Part shown: piece after piece, positions 44,066 to 53,460 of the stretch
How the letters are laid out: every line of letters begins with the position of its first letter
Numbering within the stretch: position 1 is the stretch's first letter
NCBI GenBank assembly: GCA_005793375.1
Contig: SXSK01000045.1
Location: 1-57,578, forward strand
Direction: 5' to 3'
Origin: Verrucomicrobiales bacterium
GTDB lineage: Bacteria; Verrucomicrobiota; Verrucomicrobiia; Limisphaerales; UBA9464
Length of the DNA: 57,578 bases
Translations under genes and position numbers: made by a program
The notes under the pieces: model-generated
The model's database searches: none
What the model was told of the DNA's origin: nothing
Seen by the model: the letters and a program-made list of their open reading frames with translations, nothing else

Positions 44066-45352
44066 TCAATCGCGCCAGAAAGTGGACTGCGGACCGACTT
44101 TATAGCGGACTTTCATCTGAGGGGTCTCCACCAACACCTGTCCGCGGTGTAAGGACTCGACGGCAGCGAGGGTCATGCCAGACGTGAGGAGGGTACGTTC
44201 GACGGGATAGGGAACCTTTCCGGTGATGACGGTGTCTTCGATGTGCCGGCAGAGAGGGTGAAAGAAATCGGCGGTTGACGAACCGTGGGTTGGCATCGGC
44301 AGGTACATCTGGCAAGAAACCACTTCGTTTGTGTCCGTGCGCCAACCCGCGTAATTAAAGTCCCGGATGTTTACCAGAAACATGGTGGTGCGAAAGCCAT
44401 CGAGATGTTCGATGAAATAAGCAATGGCATCGGGGAAAACCTGTTGGGCCCAGTCGACAGTGATCTTGCCGTTATAGTAGCCGCTATCGACCGGGAGATT
44501 GTGGCTGCGGGTAAGAGCGGAGACCATAAGACGCCGTGTTATTTCGCGGTCGGTGCCGGCGAGTTTTTGCCACATGGCCGCGCCGCGCAAGGCGTGGACG
44601 CTGCGGATGCCTACCTCACCACCCTTGCGTCGTTCGGACATGCACTGGGCGGTCTCCAACGCATGGATATCGTAGCTGTCCACACCTCCGTAAGCGACGC
44701 ACACACTTTCCTTGAGGGGGACATTGTGCGGCATGTCGATAGCGGGCATGCGGCGGGTTACCGGAAGCGACGATCCGGCAAAGAATGGGAACTTGAGCCG
44801 TTTTGAATCGGCCACCATTTCGGCACATCGCTCCCAAGTGGTTGAGAGATGTTTGTCGTTGAAGACAGGCACCCCATGTCCGCTGCTTTCGAAAACCTTC
44901 ACGCACTCCTTGAACCACTCGTATCGCGGATAGAGTTTTTGGCCGCGGTCGTTGTTTGGGTAGTCACCGTGTTCAGCAATGATCACCACGCCGTCGACGG
45001 CGAGCTTGCCGGTGCCCAGAGTGAGAGCATCGGCGATGCTGGGGAACGCCTTGAGTTTGTAACGTTCGACACGTTGTTTAGCGAGGTCACCTTGCTTGGG
45101 GAACTGCCCGATATAGATGCTGGCGATCTCAAGACGCGGTTCCTGCCAGCCGCCGCGCCAGCCATAACCCAGCGCGAGCCGATCCAAGAAGTGTTGCGCA
45201 TGTGAATGGGTCCGAAATTCCGTGCCGAGGAACGCGATGGTTTTGCGTCGCTGGTTTCGGTTGTTGTTTTGTGCCGCGGCACTCGGCATCACCAACGCGG
45301 CGCTGGCTAGCGCAGAAAGTTGGGTGAGAAAGGTTCGGCGATCCGTGAACAT
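44066..45352 (-). CDS. Tat-exported protein of unknown function
   Basis: A 428-residue protein with a twin-arginine-type signal (DRRTFLTQLSA, residues 3-13). The interior has KTIAFLGTEFRTHSHA and LAVDGVVIIAEHGDYP, a Rossmann-like beginning, and several His/Asp clusters (HGDYPNN, GSSLPVTRRMP, GGVDSYDIHALE). I do not recognise a named enzyme; proteins of this kind occur beside Gfo/Idh/MocA and DUF1080 genes in Planctomycetes and Verrucomicrobia (general recollection). The frame extends to 45439, but ATG 45352 leads directly into the Tat signal. It is convergent with the propeller gene. Confidence 0.7.
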   Translation of the reverse strand: MFTDRRTFLTQLSALASAALVMPSAAAQNNNRNQRRKTIAFLGTEFRTHSHAQHFLDRLALGYGWRGGWQEPRLEIASIYIGQFPKQGDLAKQRVERYKLKAFPSIADALTLGTGKLAVDGVVIIAEHGDYPNNDRGQKLYPRYEWFKECVKVFESSGHGVPVFNDKHLSTTWERCAEMVADSKRLKFPFFAGSSLPVTRRMPAIDMPHNVPLKESVCVAYGGVDSYDIHALETAQCMSERRKGGEVGIRSVHALRGAAMWQKLAGTDREITRRLMVSALTRSHNLPVDSGYYNGKITVDWAQQVFPDAIAYFIEHLDGFRTTMFLVNIRDFNYAGWRTDTNEVVSCQMYLPMPTHGSSTADFFHPLCRHIEDTVITGKVPYPVERTLLTSGMTLAAVESLHRGQVLVETPQMKVRYKVGPQSTFWRD

Positions 45353-45481
45353 AGTAGTGTTAGGCTGGTTTCCACGGATCATTACTGGACGCTTCCGGTC
45401 GGCGCAAAAACTAATACGGTTGCATGGCTCCGGGGGCACATCTCCGAGTTACCGACATTTGGAGATGCGCCCGGAACCGGC

Positions 45482-47974
45482 TCAGGCCAAAATACACTTC
45501 CGTTCGGGATCGTATAGAGATCGGAGGTGGATGCAGGCAGGGATGCGCTCGCCGTTCACCAGGATTTCATACTGACCACTCAGCACCCACTCGGAGGTCG
45601 CCCCAGCGGAATGTTTCACGTAGCCCATGCCGATACCACCACCGAACGTGTGACCGTAACTGCCGCTCGTGGTGTAGCCGACCGCCACGCCATCGCGGAA
45701 GATAGGTTCGCTGCCCCACAAGACTGGACCTGGATGTTTGAGCACGAATTGGGCGAGGCGTTTCCTAGGAGTCTCACTTCGCATTGGGAGCAAGGCATCG
45801 CGACCGATGAACGGTTTGTTCCAATCGATGGCGAAAGACAGTCCGGCTTCGATCGGCGTTTCGTCGGGGGACAATTCGGCTCCGAACGCGCGATACCCTT
45901 TCTCGAGGCGCAATGAATTGATGGCGTAATGACCCGCATGGACCACACCCAGGTCCTCGCCGGCGGTCCACAGCGCTTCGTACGCCGCGAGGCTCTGGTC
46001 GGCCGGGACGTGCAATTCCCAGCCCAGTTCCCCCACATACGTGAGACGCACCGCGCGCGCTGTCGCGAGTCCCACCGAAATCACCTGTGCTGTTCCGAAA
46101 GGAAACGCGGCATTGGACAGATCGGCATCCGTCACGCGCTGCAATAGCGTGCGTGCTTCGGGCCCCATGACGCCGATCACGCCGTGGCCCGCTGTGACGT
46201 CAATGACTTCCAGGGCTTCGCCGGCAAGTCGATGCCGATGGAGCCAATCGACATCGCGCCGGGCTTGAGTGGAGCCGGTAATGAGAAGGAACTCAGAGTG
46301 GCTGACTCGGACGACGGTGAGGTCGCTCTCAAAGGTGCCACGTTCGTTGAGCCAAGCCGTGTAAACGACGCGGCCAGGGGCCACATCGACGCCGTTGGCG
46401 CAAACTCGCTGTAGAAGCCCGACGGCATCCGCTCCCTTGACGAGGATTTTGGCGAAACTGCTCTGGTCGAAAAGGGCAACACGTTTGCGGCAGGCATGAT
46501 GTTCGGCTGCGTGATTGGCGAACCAATTTTGACGGCCCCAGCTGTAATCCATGCGGGCTTCCGTGGCACATGGCAATCCGTCGACATGGCCCGTCCTGGC
46601 GAACCAATTGGGCCGTTCCCACCCGGCGCGAATGCCAAAGCAGGCACCGGCGGCGGCGAGGCGCGCATGAAGCGGGCTGCGGCGAACATCGCGTGCGGTC
46701 TCAGGTTCACGGTTCGGCCAGGCCAATTGATAATGAAGTCCGAGGACTTCCACCACGCGTTGGCGGAGATACTCGCGATTGTTCGCCCACGGACTGAAGC
46801 GCCGGACATCGACACTCCAAAGGTCCATGCTCGGCGCGCCTTCGGCCATCCATTCGGCCAAGTATTTGCCGGCCCCACCGGCGCTGGCGATGCCCACGCT
46901 GTTGAAACCGGTGGCCACAAACAGACGTCGCAGCTCCGGCGTTTCCCCGAGAAGAAAATTATTGTCGGGCGTAAAACTTTCCGGGCCGTTGGTGAATTTG
47001 ACGAACTTGCAGTCTTTGAACGCCGGAATGCGATGGCGCGCATTCTTGAGCGGCTCGGCAAACTTGTCCCAATCATTCCCCAACAACTGGAACGAAAAAT
47101 CATCCGGGACGCGGTCGACCATCCAAGGTTTGGACGCGGCTTGAAACGCCCCGAGCAACACGGCGTTTCCTTCACCTCGGAAGTAGAGACACAGATCGGG
47201 GTCGCGACCGACGGGCAACTCGTCGAACGCGCCGTCAATGGTTTCCGAGAGGAGATGATGATGTTCCACTGGCCAGAGGGGCAGCGTGACGCCGCAACCC
47301 AACGCCAGCTGGCGGCTCCACATGCCACCGGTCAGCACGACAAAATCCGCGGTAAGCGTGGTCACGTCCGAGGGCTGGACGGCGGGGGCAATCTTCACAC
47401 CGTTGGCGCGGCCATGGGCATGCAAAATTTCGAGCACACGAACTCCTTCGAGTATCTGAACCCCGCGTTGGCGGGCACCCTTGGCAAGGGCGAGAGTGAC
47501 TTCCTTCGGGACCAGTTTGCCGTCGTGCGGCAACCAAGCGGCCCCCAGCAGATCATCGATGCGCAACAAGGGCCATCGTTCCAACGCTTCGGCAGCGGAG
47601 ATCAAGTGGCTTTCGACCCCAAACAATTCCGCCATGGCCATAGTGCGGCGCAATTGGATCAGGCGATCTTGGGATTTGGCGACGATCAACGAACCCACTT
47701 GTTTCCATCCGACGCCATGTCCGGTTTCTTGCTCCAGACGCGCATACAATTCGGCGCTATACTTGTTGATCGTGGTGAGGCTGTTCGAAGTGCGGAGACG
47801 CCCGACCAGTCCGGCGGCATGCCATGTGGTACCACCCGCGAGAGCCGACTGTTCCAGCACGACGATGTCGTTCCAGCCCAATTGGGCGAGATGATAAGCG
47901 ACACTGCATCCGACAATGCCACCGCCGACGATGACCACTCGGGATTGGGTAGGAATTGGCTGGTTCATAGACAT
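45482..47974 (-). CDS. sarcosine/dimethylglycine dehydrogenase-like FAD and folate enzyme
   Basis: An 830-residue protein of the usual family length. The FAD domain starts VVIVGGGIVGCSVAYHL near residue 12, with EQSALAGGTTWHAAG close behind, where the His holds the covalent FAD in relatives. A middle domain follows to about 440. The C-terminal half is a GcvT-type folate domain (VALFDQSSFAKILV, GVMGPEA, YVGELGWELHVP). Such enzymes demethylate N-methylglycines and pass the C1 unit to tetrahydrofolate. No export signal is seen, unlike most neighbours. The start is ATG 47974, with a second ATG at 47968. The longer frame to 48070 adds nothing conserved. Confidence 0.87.
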   Translation of the reverse strand: MSMNQPIPTQSRVVIVGGGIVGCSVAYHLAQLGWNDIVVLEQSALAGGTTWHAAGLVGRLRTSNSLTTINKYSAELYARLEQETGHGVGWKQVGSLIVAKSQDRLIQLRRTMAMAELFGVESHLISAAEALERWPLLRIDDLLGAAWLPHDGKLVPKEVTLALAKGARQRGVQILEGVRVLEILHAHGRANGVKIAPAVQPSDVTTLTADFVVLTGGMWSRQLALGCGVTLPLWPVEHHHLLSETIDGAFDELPVGRDPDLCLYFRGEGNAVLLGAFQAASKPWMVDRVPDDFSFQLLGNDWDKFAEPLKNARHRIPAFKDCKFVKFTNGPESFTPDNNFLLGETPELRRLFVATGFNSVGIASAGGAGKYLAEWMAEGAPSMDLWSVDVRRFSPWANNREYLRQRVVEVLGLHYQLAWPNREPETARDVRRSPLHARLAAAGACFGIRAGWERPNWFARTGHVDGLPCATEARMDYSWGRQNWFANHAAEHHACRKRVALFDQSSFAKILVKGADAVGLLQRVCANGVDVAPGRVVYTAWLNERGTFESDLTVVRVSHSEFLLITGSTQARRDVDWLHRHRLAGEALEVIDVTAGHGVIGVMGPEARTLLQRVTDADLSNAAFPFGTAQVISVGLATARAVRLTYVGELGWELHVPADQSLAAYEALWTAGEDLGVVHAGHYAINSLRLEKGYRAFGAELSPDETPIEAGLSFAIDWNKPFIGRDALLPMRSETPRKRLAQFVLKHPGPVLWGSEPIFRDGVAVGYTTSGSYGHTFGGGIGMGYVKHSAGATSEWVLSGQYEILVNGERIPACIHLRSLYDPERKCILA

Positions 47975-48105
47975 CAATGGGCGAGGACGGTATCGGAGGC
48001 TGGAAAAGCGACAAGTCGCCAGTGATGGCGATCGGGTAGAAGCCGTGCGCACTTCGAAACACTTTCCCATTCGCCCTCTGGCAGGTCTGTGATTGACTCG
48101 TGGCG

Positions 48106-50010
48106 ATGAAGCTTGCGTGTCGTTGTCTCCTGTTATGGATGCTTTGCGTCAAGGTGGTGGTCGCCGAATCGAAGAATGACCGGTCGGGGCCTGCATTGTT
48201 GAAAACCGATATTCTGGGAGTTTTTGCCCATCCGGACGACGAAACCGGCATGGCAGCTACATTGGCTTATTATGCACGGGGTCGTGGGAAGGTGGTTTCA
48301 ACCATTTACTGCACGCGTGGAGAAGGCGGTGGAAACATGGTGGGCACCCATTGGGGACCCGCCTTGGGAGTGTTGCGTGAAGTCGAACTGCGGGACTGCC
48401 TGGGTCGGCTCGGCGTTCGGCAAGCTTTTTTCTTGGATCGCGAAGATTTTGGGTACACGGAGAACCTGGACTTTACTTTTGAACACTGGGGCAAGGACGA
48501 GACGTTGCGGCGACTGGTGCGCCTCGTTCGAGCCCTCAGGCCGGAGGTGATTCTCACCATGAATCCAGCGCCGAGTTCAGGCCAACATGGCAATCATCAA
48601 GCGGCAGCGATACTGGCCATTGAAGCAGTTGACGCCGCCGCCAATCCGGAGCGGTATCCGGAACAGTTGCAACAGGAAGGGCTCGGAATTTGGCGTCCGC
48701 GCAAGTTGTATATCACGGATCGAAGCCAGGGTGGGACGACAATCGACCTGACAACGCCCTTGCCAGGGGGTGAAACACCCGTGCGGATCGCGGCTCTGGC
48801 GTTGGCGAATCATCGATCCCAGGGCTTTGGTGGCATGGTGGAGTCACCCTGGTTCCGACGCATGACCAACCAGACATTCACCTTGGTGAAGTCCGTGGTC
48901 CCCTTCGATTCAACGGAAACCGACCTCATGCGCGGCCTTCCGGTGATGGGAGAGACGCCGGAACGGGTTTATCTTGAGACGAATGGTAATTCGGCATTGA
49001 CGCTCCGGTTCGCGCCAAGTGAAGCCGTGGTCAACTACTGGCGCTGGTGTCGGGCGGAGCGCGTCGAGAACATCCTGGCGGATTTCGAGCCGGAGTTCGC
49101 AATGGCGGTTGGCGAGGAAGGGCTGGCATTTTTGGACTTGGGAAATCGAGCATCCAAGGGTGCAGGCGTCCGATTGCGCTTCAAGGTGCCCGACGGTTGG
49201 CAGGTGAAACCGGACGACCTAGTGGCGCGTTTTTCACCGCGTCCCGGAACCATACTCCCAGTCGCCGTGACACCCCCTGCAACCGCGAAGTCTGGGGATT
49301 CTATCGAGGTGACTGGCACCACGGAACAAGGCGAATTGAGCGCGACTGGCACGCTTCGTATCCTGCCGACGGCGCGGGCGCGGCGGGTGACCACACCCTT
49401 GTCGGTAACGGAAAAGGATGGTTGGAGCGCGTTACCTATGGTTGAAATCTCGCAGACTCATCTGTGGCAGGGCCATGTAGCGTCTGTGGCAGATTCCAGT
49501 GCCACCGTGCGACTGGGTCACGATGACCAGTACATTTACGCGGAAATTGCGGTTCGGGACGACCGGGTGGTCAGCAACATTGAGCCCAACGACATTCGTG
49601 GGCATTGGCGCAGCGATTCGGTGGAATTGTGTTTCGATCCTCACCAGGCATCGGATCATACCTTTATCTGCTATAAACTGGGGATTTTCCCGTTCGACAC
49701 CCGTGGTAACGTGCGGGCGGCGCGGGACGCAGATGCGCAGCCGGGCTTGGTGGAGAAAACCGCGCCGGGTACTCGATTGGCCTCGGAACGAACGCCGGAC
49801 GGCTATCTCATTCGAGCTGCGGTACCGATATCTGAAGTTGGCCTCGATTACCCGCGATCCAAGCGCTTAGGATTTAACGTGCTCATTTACGATGGAGACA
49901 AGGAAGGGGCGGCTCCAGGCGAGAACATCAATAAGTCCCGGTTGGCTTGGTCGCCACGTCCTGGCGTCCAAGGGCGTCCGAGTGATTGGGGACGGCTAAT
50001 CTTGGAGTAA
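48106..50010 (+). CDS. secreted PIG-L deacetylase with CBM9-like tail
   Basis: A 634-residue protein with a signal peptide (about 1-20). The PIG-L/LmbE zinc hydrolase domain has AHPDDE near 42 and HGNHQAA near 158, which supply the metal His/Asp set. Relatives deacetylate N-acetylated sugars. A beta-sandwich linker follows, and the last 190 residues resemble carbohydrate-binding family 9/DOMON-like domains (RLGHDDQYIYAEIAVRDD, RSDSVELCFDP). The fusion suggests action on polysaccharide-bound sugars outside the cytoplasm (inference). ATG 48106 is preferred over GTG 48100. It is divergent from the dehydrogenase gene. Confidence 0.85.
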   Translation: MKLACRCLLLWMLCVKVVVAESKNDRSGPALLKTDILGVFAHPDDETGMAATLAYYARGRGKVVSTIYCTRGEGGGNMVGTHWGPALGVLREVELRDCLGRLGVRQAFFLDREDFGYTENLDFTFEHWGKDETLRRLVRLVRALRPEVILTMNPAPSSGQHGNHQAAAILAIEAVDAAANPERYPEQLQQEGLGIWRPRKLYITDRSQGGTTIDLTTPLPGGETPVRIAALALANHRSQGFGGMVESPWFRRMTNQTFTLVKSVVPFDSTETDLMRGLPVMGETPERVYLETNGNSALTLRFAPSEAVVNYWRWCRAERVENILADFEPEFAMAVGEEGLAFLDLGNRASKGAGVRLRFKVPDGWQVKPDDLVARFSPRPGTILPVAVTPPATAKSGDSIEVTGTTEQGELSATGTLRILPTARARRVTTPLSVTEKDGWSALPMVEISQTHLWQGHVASVADSSATVRLGHDDQYIYAEIAVRDDRVVSNIEPNDIRGHWRSDSVELCFDPHQASDHTFICYKLGIFPFDTRGNVRAARDADAQPGLVEKTAPGTRLASERTPDGYLIRAAVPISEVGLDYPRSKRLGFNVLIYDGDKEGAAPGENINKSRLAWSPRPGVQGRPSDWGRLILE

Positions 50011-50036
50011 GCTGGAAGACGCCATGCAGGCAACAC

Positions 50037-50067
50037 TTTGGAGTGCGGCAGGAACTGCCGCTTTCTC
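50037..50067. repeat. REP-like palindromic element, copy B
   Basis: TTTGGAGTGCGGCAGGAACT then GCCGCTTTCT, with the perfect hairpin CGGCAG-GAA-CTGCCG. It matches copy A at 33501-33531. It lies 27 bases after the PIG-L gene and could also aid termination there. Confidence 0.6.
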
Positions 50068-50107
50068 CTGACGCATCGCTGAACCCAAGAGAAGTCCGCT
50101 CGAGCTG

Positions 50108-50150
50108 AAAAAGCAAATGACACGTGGAACGTCGGAAGTTCCGCGTGTCA
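50108..50150 (-). terminator. rho-independent terminator of the greA-like gene
   Basis: On the minus strand a 13-bp stem (one G-T pair, 7-base loop, 50150-50118) is followed by TTTGCTTTTT at 50117-50108. It lies 42 bases beyond the stop of the greA-like gene. Confidence 0.85.
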
Positions 50151-50191
50151 ATTCTGACTCTAACCTGTGGGCCGCGGACCGAGGTCGGGCT

Positions 50192-52018
50192 TTATTGGGC
50201 TGCCGCGCTGCGGCAAGGCTGAATCGAATCGATTCGGAGCCGCCGTTTTTGGCCATCGCCTTCAAAAACGACTTCGGCGCCCACCGGCTTGTTGATAAAG
50301 ATCTGAGCCAAGGGGGTGAGGTAGCTCAAGATGTTCTTTTCAGGGTTTCCGTCCCAAGCGCCGAGAAGCGCGTAGGTGAACTGCTGGCCAATGTTCAGAT
50401 CCGTGACCAGGATGACAGTACCCGGGGCAGCGACGTCGGTGCGGGGGTTGGCGAAATCGGTGCCGCGAGCGCGTGCGAGTTGGCTTTCGAGTTCGTGTTT
50501 GCGGCGGCTGAGGACGCGCTGCGTTTCCTTGGCCGACTTGTACTCATGATTTTCGCGGAGATCGCCATAGCTGCGAGCCAGCGCGATGTCGCGGGAATTC
50601 GCGGGAATCGTCTTGTTGACCATCTCGTCGTACTCCGCTTTGCGGCGCTCGAGGCTTTCCCAGGAGACGAGAAACGAGTTGTCCTCGCGCTTTTGATCTC
50701 CGGTGATCATCCGCTGGACTGCCGGGTAGGCTTTGACAATGCGGGCGAGAAGGGAGCGCTTCTCCATATCATCGAACGCCGGTGACAACTGAAGGGTGCG
50801 GGTCAAATCCTTGATGATTTCGATATCCGCGGACTCAATGAGTTCGGGGAGCAAGTCGTGGTCGCTGAGGATGAAATCGTGAAGGCGGTTCGACTTCTTT
50901 TCGTTGAACGCGTCCCGTTCCATGGCGGTGAGCATGGCGCGGAAGACTTCGGGCGTCAGGATATCGGCGAACGTGTCGCTCCGTTCCTTGCCGAACCAGA
51001 GGAGTAATTCGCTGCTGGCGCCGTGCTGGCTGACCAGGCGTTGGATTGTATCCTTAAGCAGTTGAGTTTTGCCCTCCTGCATGAGGAGTTTACAGCATTC
51101 GCCGCACAATTTGGCGGGGACGCTATTCAGGATTCCCACCAATTGAACGGCCCACTCGGCGTTGTGTGCCTTCATGGACTCCAGCGCGCGGCGATGTTTA
51201 GCCGCCGGCAATTCTTCCAGGAAGGTATGGAGCCGGGGATTTTGACCCCAAATGGCGGCTTCATTGGCCTCGCCCTCTTCGGTTGGAGCTCCGAGGGCGC
51301 TGCGGACGTCGTCGCGGGCGAAGATAGCCTCCAACGCGACTGAGGGCATGGTGTTCAGGTGGGCCTGGATCTCCGCGTTTAGTCCTGAGATGACTTCCGT
51401 GGCGACGGCGGCCTTATCAGGGATATCGGTGGCGCTTTTGGCGACTTCGGCGGCCACGGCCAAGCGGGCTTTCAGGCCGCGTGCGGCTCGGAACTCCGCC
51501 AGGAGACGTTGCTGAACCGTAACCTCCTGGGCTATGTAAACGATCTGCTCACTTTTCTTGGCTGGCACCTGAAAGTGGCCATCCTTTTTCATCTCAATGC
51601 GGGCCGTCTCCCACCATTTCTTCCAGTCGGAACCAATAACATCGGGCACCAGGACCTGTTGGATTTGATCGGCACTGGCATGCCCGCCGAAGTTCTGAAT
51701 GACGAGTTTGACGACGGCCAGATGATTTCGGGCGGCTTCCTGCTTTAAGCCGGCGAGGTCGTTGGCCTTTCGGGCCAAAACATGGTCGCGCCCAATGGGT
51801 TTCAACCATTCCGCAGCGAAGGCCAGGTCCATACCATGACCTGCCTTCCCGGTAAAATCGATGGTGAGTCGACCGAGGATGCCATCCAGGGTCTTAACTT
51901 TGCCAAAGCCCCAACCTTTGTGCAGGCAATACCCTTGCTGCACAATGGCCAGCAACGGCTCAATATGTCTCTGCTGGATTTTTCCAGCAGTAACCAATTT
52001 CTCAAGTTCCTCTCTCAT
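50192..52018 (-). CDS. greA: long GreA/GreB-type transcription elongation factor
   Basis: A 608-residue protein. The last 160 residues are a GreA: the coiled-coil has SYGDLRENHEYKSAKE near 495, keeping the acidic tip (Asp and Glu) that stimulates RNA-polymerase cleavage, and the C-terminal domain ends IFINKPVGAEVVFEGDGQ. The first 440 residues are an extra helical region rich in Ala, Glu and Leu, absent from the 158-residue GreA of most bacteria but known in chlamydial GreA (about 700 residues). This supports a PVC origin. ATG 52018 is chosen; the frame extends to a TTG at 52057. It is divergent from rsmB. Confidence 0.88.
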   Translation of the reverse strand: MREELEKLVTAGKIQQRHIEPLLAIVQQGYCLHKGWGFGKVKTLDGILGRLTIDFTGKAGHGMDLAFAAEWLKPIGRDHVLARKANDLAGLKQEAARNHLAVVKLVIQNFGGHASADQIQQVLVPDVIGSDWKKWWETARIEMKKDGHFQVPAKKSEQIVYIAQEVTVQQRLLAEFRAARGLKARLAVAAEVAKSATDIPDKAAVATEVISGLNAEIQAHLNTMPSVALEAIFARDDVRSALGAPTEEGEANEAAIWGQNPRLHTFLEELPAAKHRRALESMKAHNAEWAVQLVGILNSVPAKLCGECCKLLMQEGKTQLLKDTIQRLVSQHGASSELLLWFGKERSDTFADILTPEVFRAMLTAMERDAFNEKKSNRLHDFILSDHDLLPELIESADIEIIKDLTRTLQLSPAFDDMEKRSLLARIVKAYPAVQRMITGDQKREDNSFLVSWESLERRKAEYDEMVNKTIPANSRDIALARSYGDLRENHEYKSAKETQRVLSRRKHELESQLARARGTDFANPRTDVAAPGTVILVTDLNIGQQFTYALLGAWDGNPEKNILSYLTPLAQIFINKPVGAEVVFEGDGQKRRLRIDSIQPCRSAAAQ

Positions 52019-52029
52019 GACAAAAATCA

Positions 52030-53382
52030 ATGCTCGCTTCAGACTCGCGCGTAGCAATGAGCGGCGCTCAGTATGCGCCTGTGACAGGCCTCAAACCAAG
52101 AGAATTTGCCGCGCGTTCGTTGCTCGATGCCGAACGCCCCGGTGATTTCATCGAACATCGTATCGAATTTCAGCCCGGATGGGACCACTTAAGTGACCCC
52201 GATCGGCGCCTTGCCCAAGAGCTGATTTTCGGTGTCACACGCTGGCGTCGAACCCTGGATTGGCTGATTCAGCGCAAGTCGGATGACCGCCCACAGCGGC
52301 CCGAGATTCTCGCAATTCTGCGGCTTGGACTGTATCAACTCTTTTGGCTGGATAGGGTTCCCGCGCATGCAGCGGTGGATTGTTCCGTCGAATTGGCCCG
52401 AGTTCTAGGCGTTGAGCGCCAATCGGGTTTCATTAACGCCCTCTTGCGGGGTTATGTGCGGCAGCATGAGGTGACTCGCCGCGAATGCATGGACTTGAAG
52501 CGTCGGGACCCCGCTCTGGGATGGTCTCACCCCACCTGGTTGGTGGAACGCTGGCAACAACGCTGGCCGGAGGCGTTTTTGGCGCTTTTAGAATGGAATA
52601 ACACCCCGCCGCCCACCTACGCCCGCGTCAATACCCTGCGAGTAACCTCCGCCAAACTGCAGGAACAGTGGCGTGATGAAGGGCTTATTGTAGAAAATTT
52701 TAGTCGGGATTGGATCGAAGAAGGCCAGGTTTTCGCGCTGCTTTCGCATCCACCATTGACCACCCTGCCCAGTTTTCGAAATGGAGGCTTCTACATACAG
52801 GACCCCAGCACCTTGTTGGCGGTGCGGGAATTGGATCCCCAACCCGAGGAACGCATTCTGGACCTCTGCTCCGCGCCGGGTGGCAAAACCACGTTGATCG
52901 CTCAACACCTTCAAAACCGCGGGCGCATTGTCGCCCACGACAATCATCCGGAGCGACTCGACTTGGTTCGTGAAAACTGCTTACGACTCGGTATTCATTG
53001 TGTGGAAGTGCAACCCAAGCCTCCCTCTGAGGAGGCCCGGTTCGACCGCGTCCTGGTGGATGCGCCGTGTTCGAACACAGGGGTTTTGCGCCGCCGAATT
53101 GAATTGCGCTGGCGATTGAGTCTTGAGGATGTGACGGCATTGGCGGCGGAGCAGTTGGGCCTGCTGGAACGAGCAGCCCAATGGGTCCGGCCCGGGGGGC
53201 TCCTGGTTTACAGTACTTGCAGTCTTGAACCCGAAGAAAATGCCGGAGTGATCGATTCCTTCCTGGAGCGCCATTTGGAGTTCGATCTCGATCGGGAACG
53301 CGATCTGATCCCCACACGGGATGGGGTGGATGGGGCTTACGTGGCCCGTCTCATTTCCACGGCCCATCCTCGGACGTCGTGA
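52030..53382 (+). CDS. rsmB: 16S rRNA (cytosine-C5)-methyltransferase RsmB
   Basis: A 450-residue enzyme that methylates C967 of 16S rRNA (E. coli numbering) using S-adenosylmethionine. An NusB-like N-terminal domain (residues 25-150) precedes the catalytic domain. LCSAPGGKTTLIA is the SAM loop, DAPCSNTGVLRRR holds one conserved Cys (motif IV), and YSTCSLEPEEN holds the catalytic Cys (motif VI). The length is normal. ATG 52030 is 11 bases from the divergent greA-like start; ATG 52057 is an alternative that would leave more room for promoters. Confidence 0.93.
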   Translation: MLASDSRVAMSGAQYAPVTGLKPREFAARSLLDAERPGDFIEHRIEFQPGWDHLSDPDRRLAQELIFGVTRWRRTLDWLIQRKSDDRPQRPEILAILRLGLYQLFWLDRVPAHAAVDCSVELARVLGVERQSGFINALLRGYVRQHEVTRRECMDLKRRDPALGWSHPTWLVERWQQRWPEAFLALLEWNNTPPPTYARVNTLRVTSAKLQEQWRDEGLIVENFSRDWIEEGQVFALLSHPPLTTLPSFRNGGFYIQDPSTLLAVRELDPQPEERILDLCSAPGGKTTLIAQHLQNRGRIVAHDNHPERLDLVRENCLRLGIHCVEVQPKPPSEEARFDRVLVDAPCSNTGVLRRRIELRWRLSLEDVTALAAEQLGLLERAAQWVRPGGLLVYSTCSLEPEENAGVIDSFLERHLEFDLDRERDLIPTRDGVDGAYVARLISTAHPRTS

Positions 53383-53460
53383 TTTATCCGTCCACCAGGC
53401 TTCAACTGAGTCGTGGATTGCCCTAGTCTGGGGGGCGTGCCGAGAAACACTAGCGCGCCA

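Noticed and set aside
46177..47328. 383-codon second minus-strand frame
   Set aside because: It is a frame shadow of the same dehydrogenase, with a biased Arg/Ser/Pro composition.
46496..48025. 509-codon open frame on the plus strand
   Set aside because: It is antisense to the FAD/folate dehydrogenase, whose domains are clear on the minus strand; the plus-strand product has no recognisable domain.
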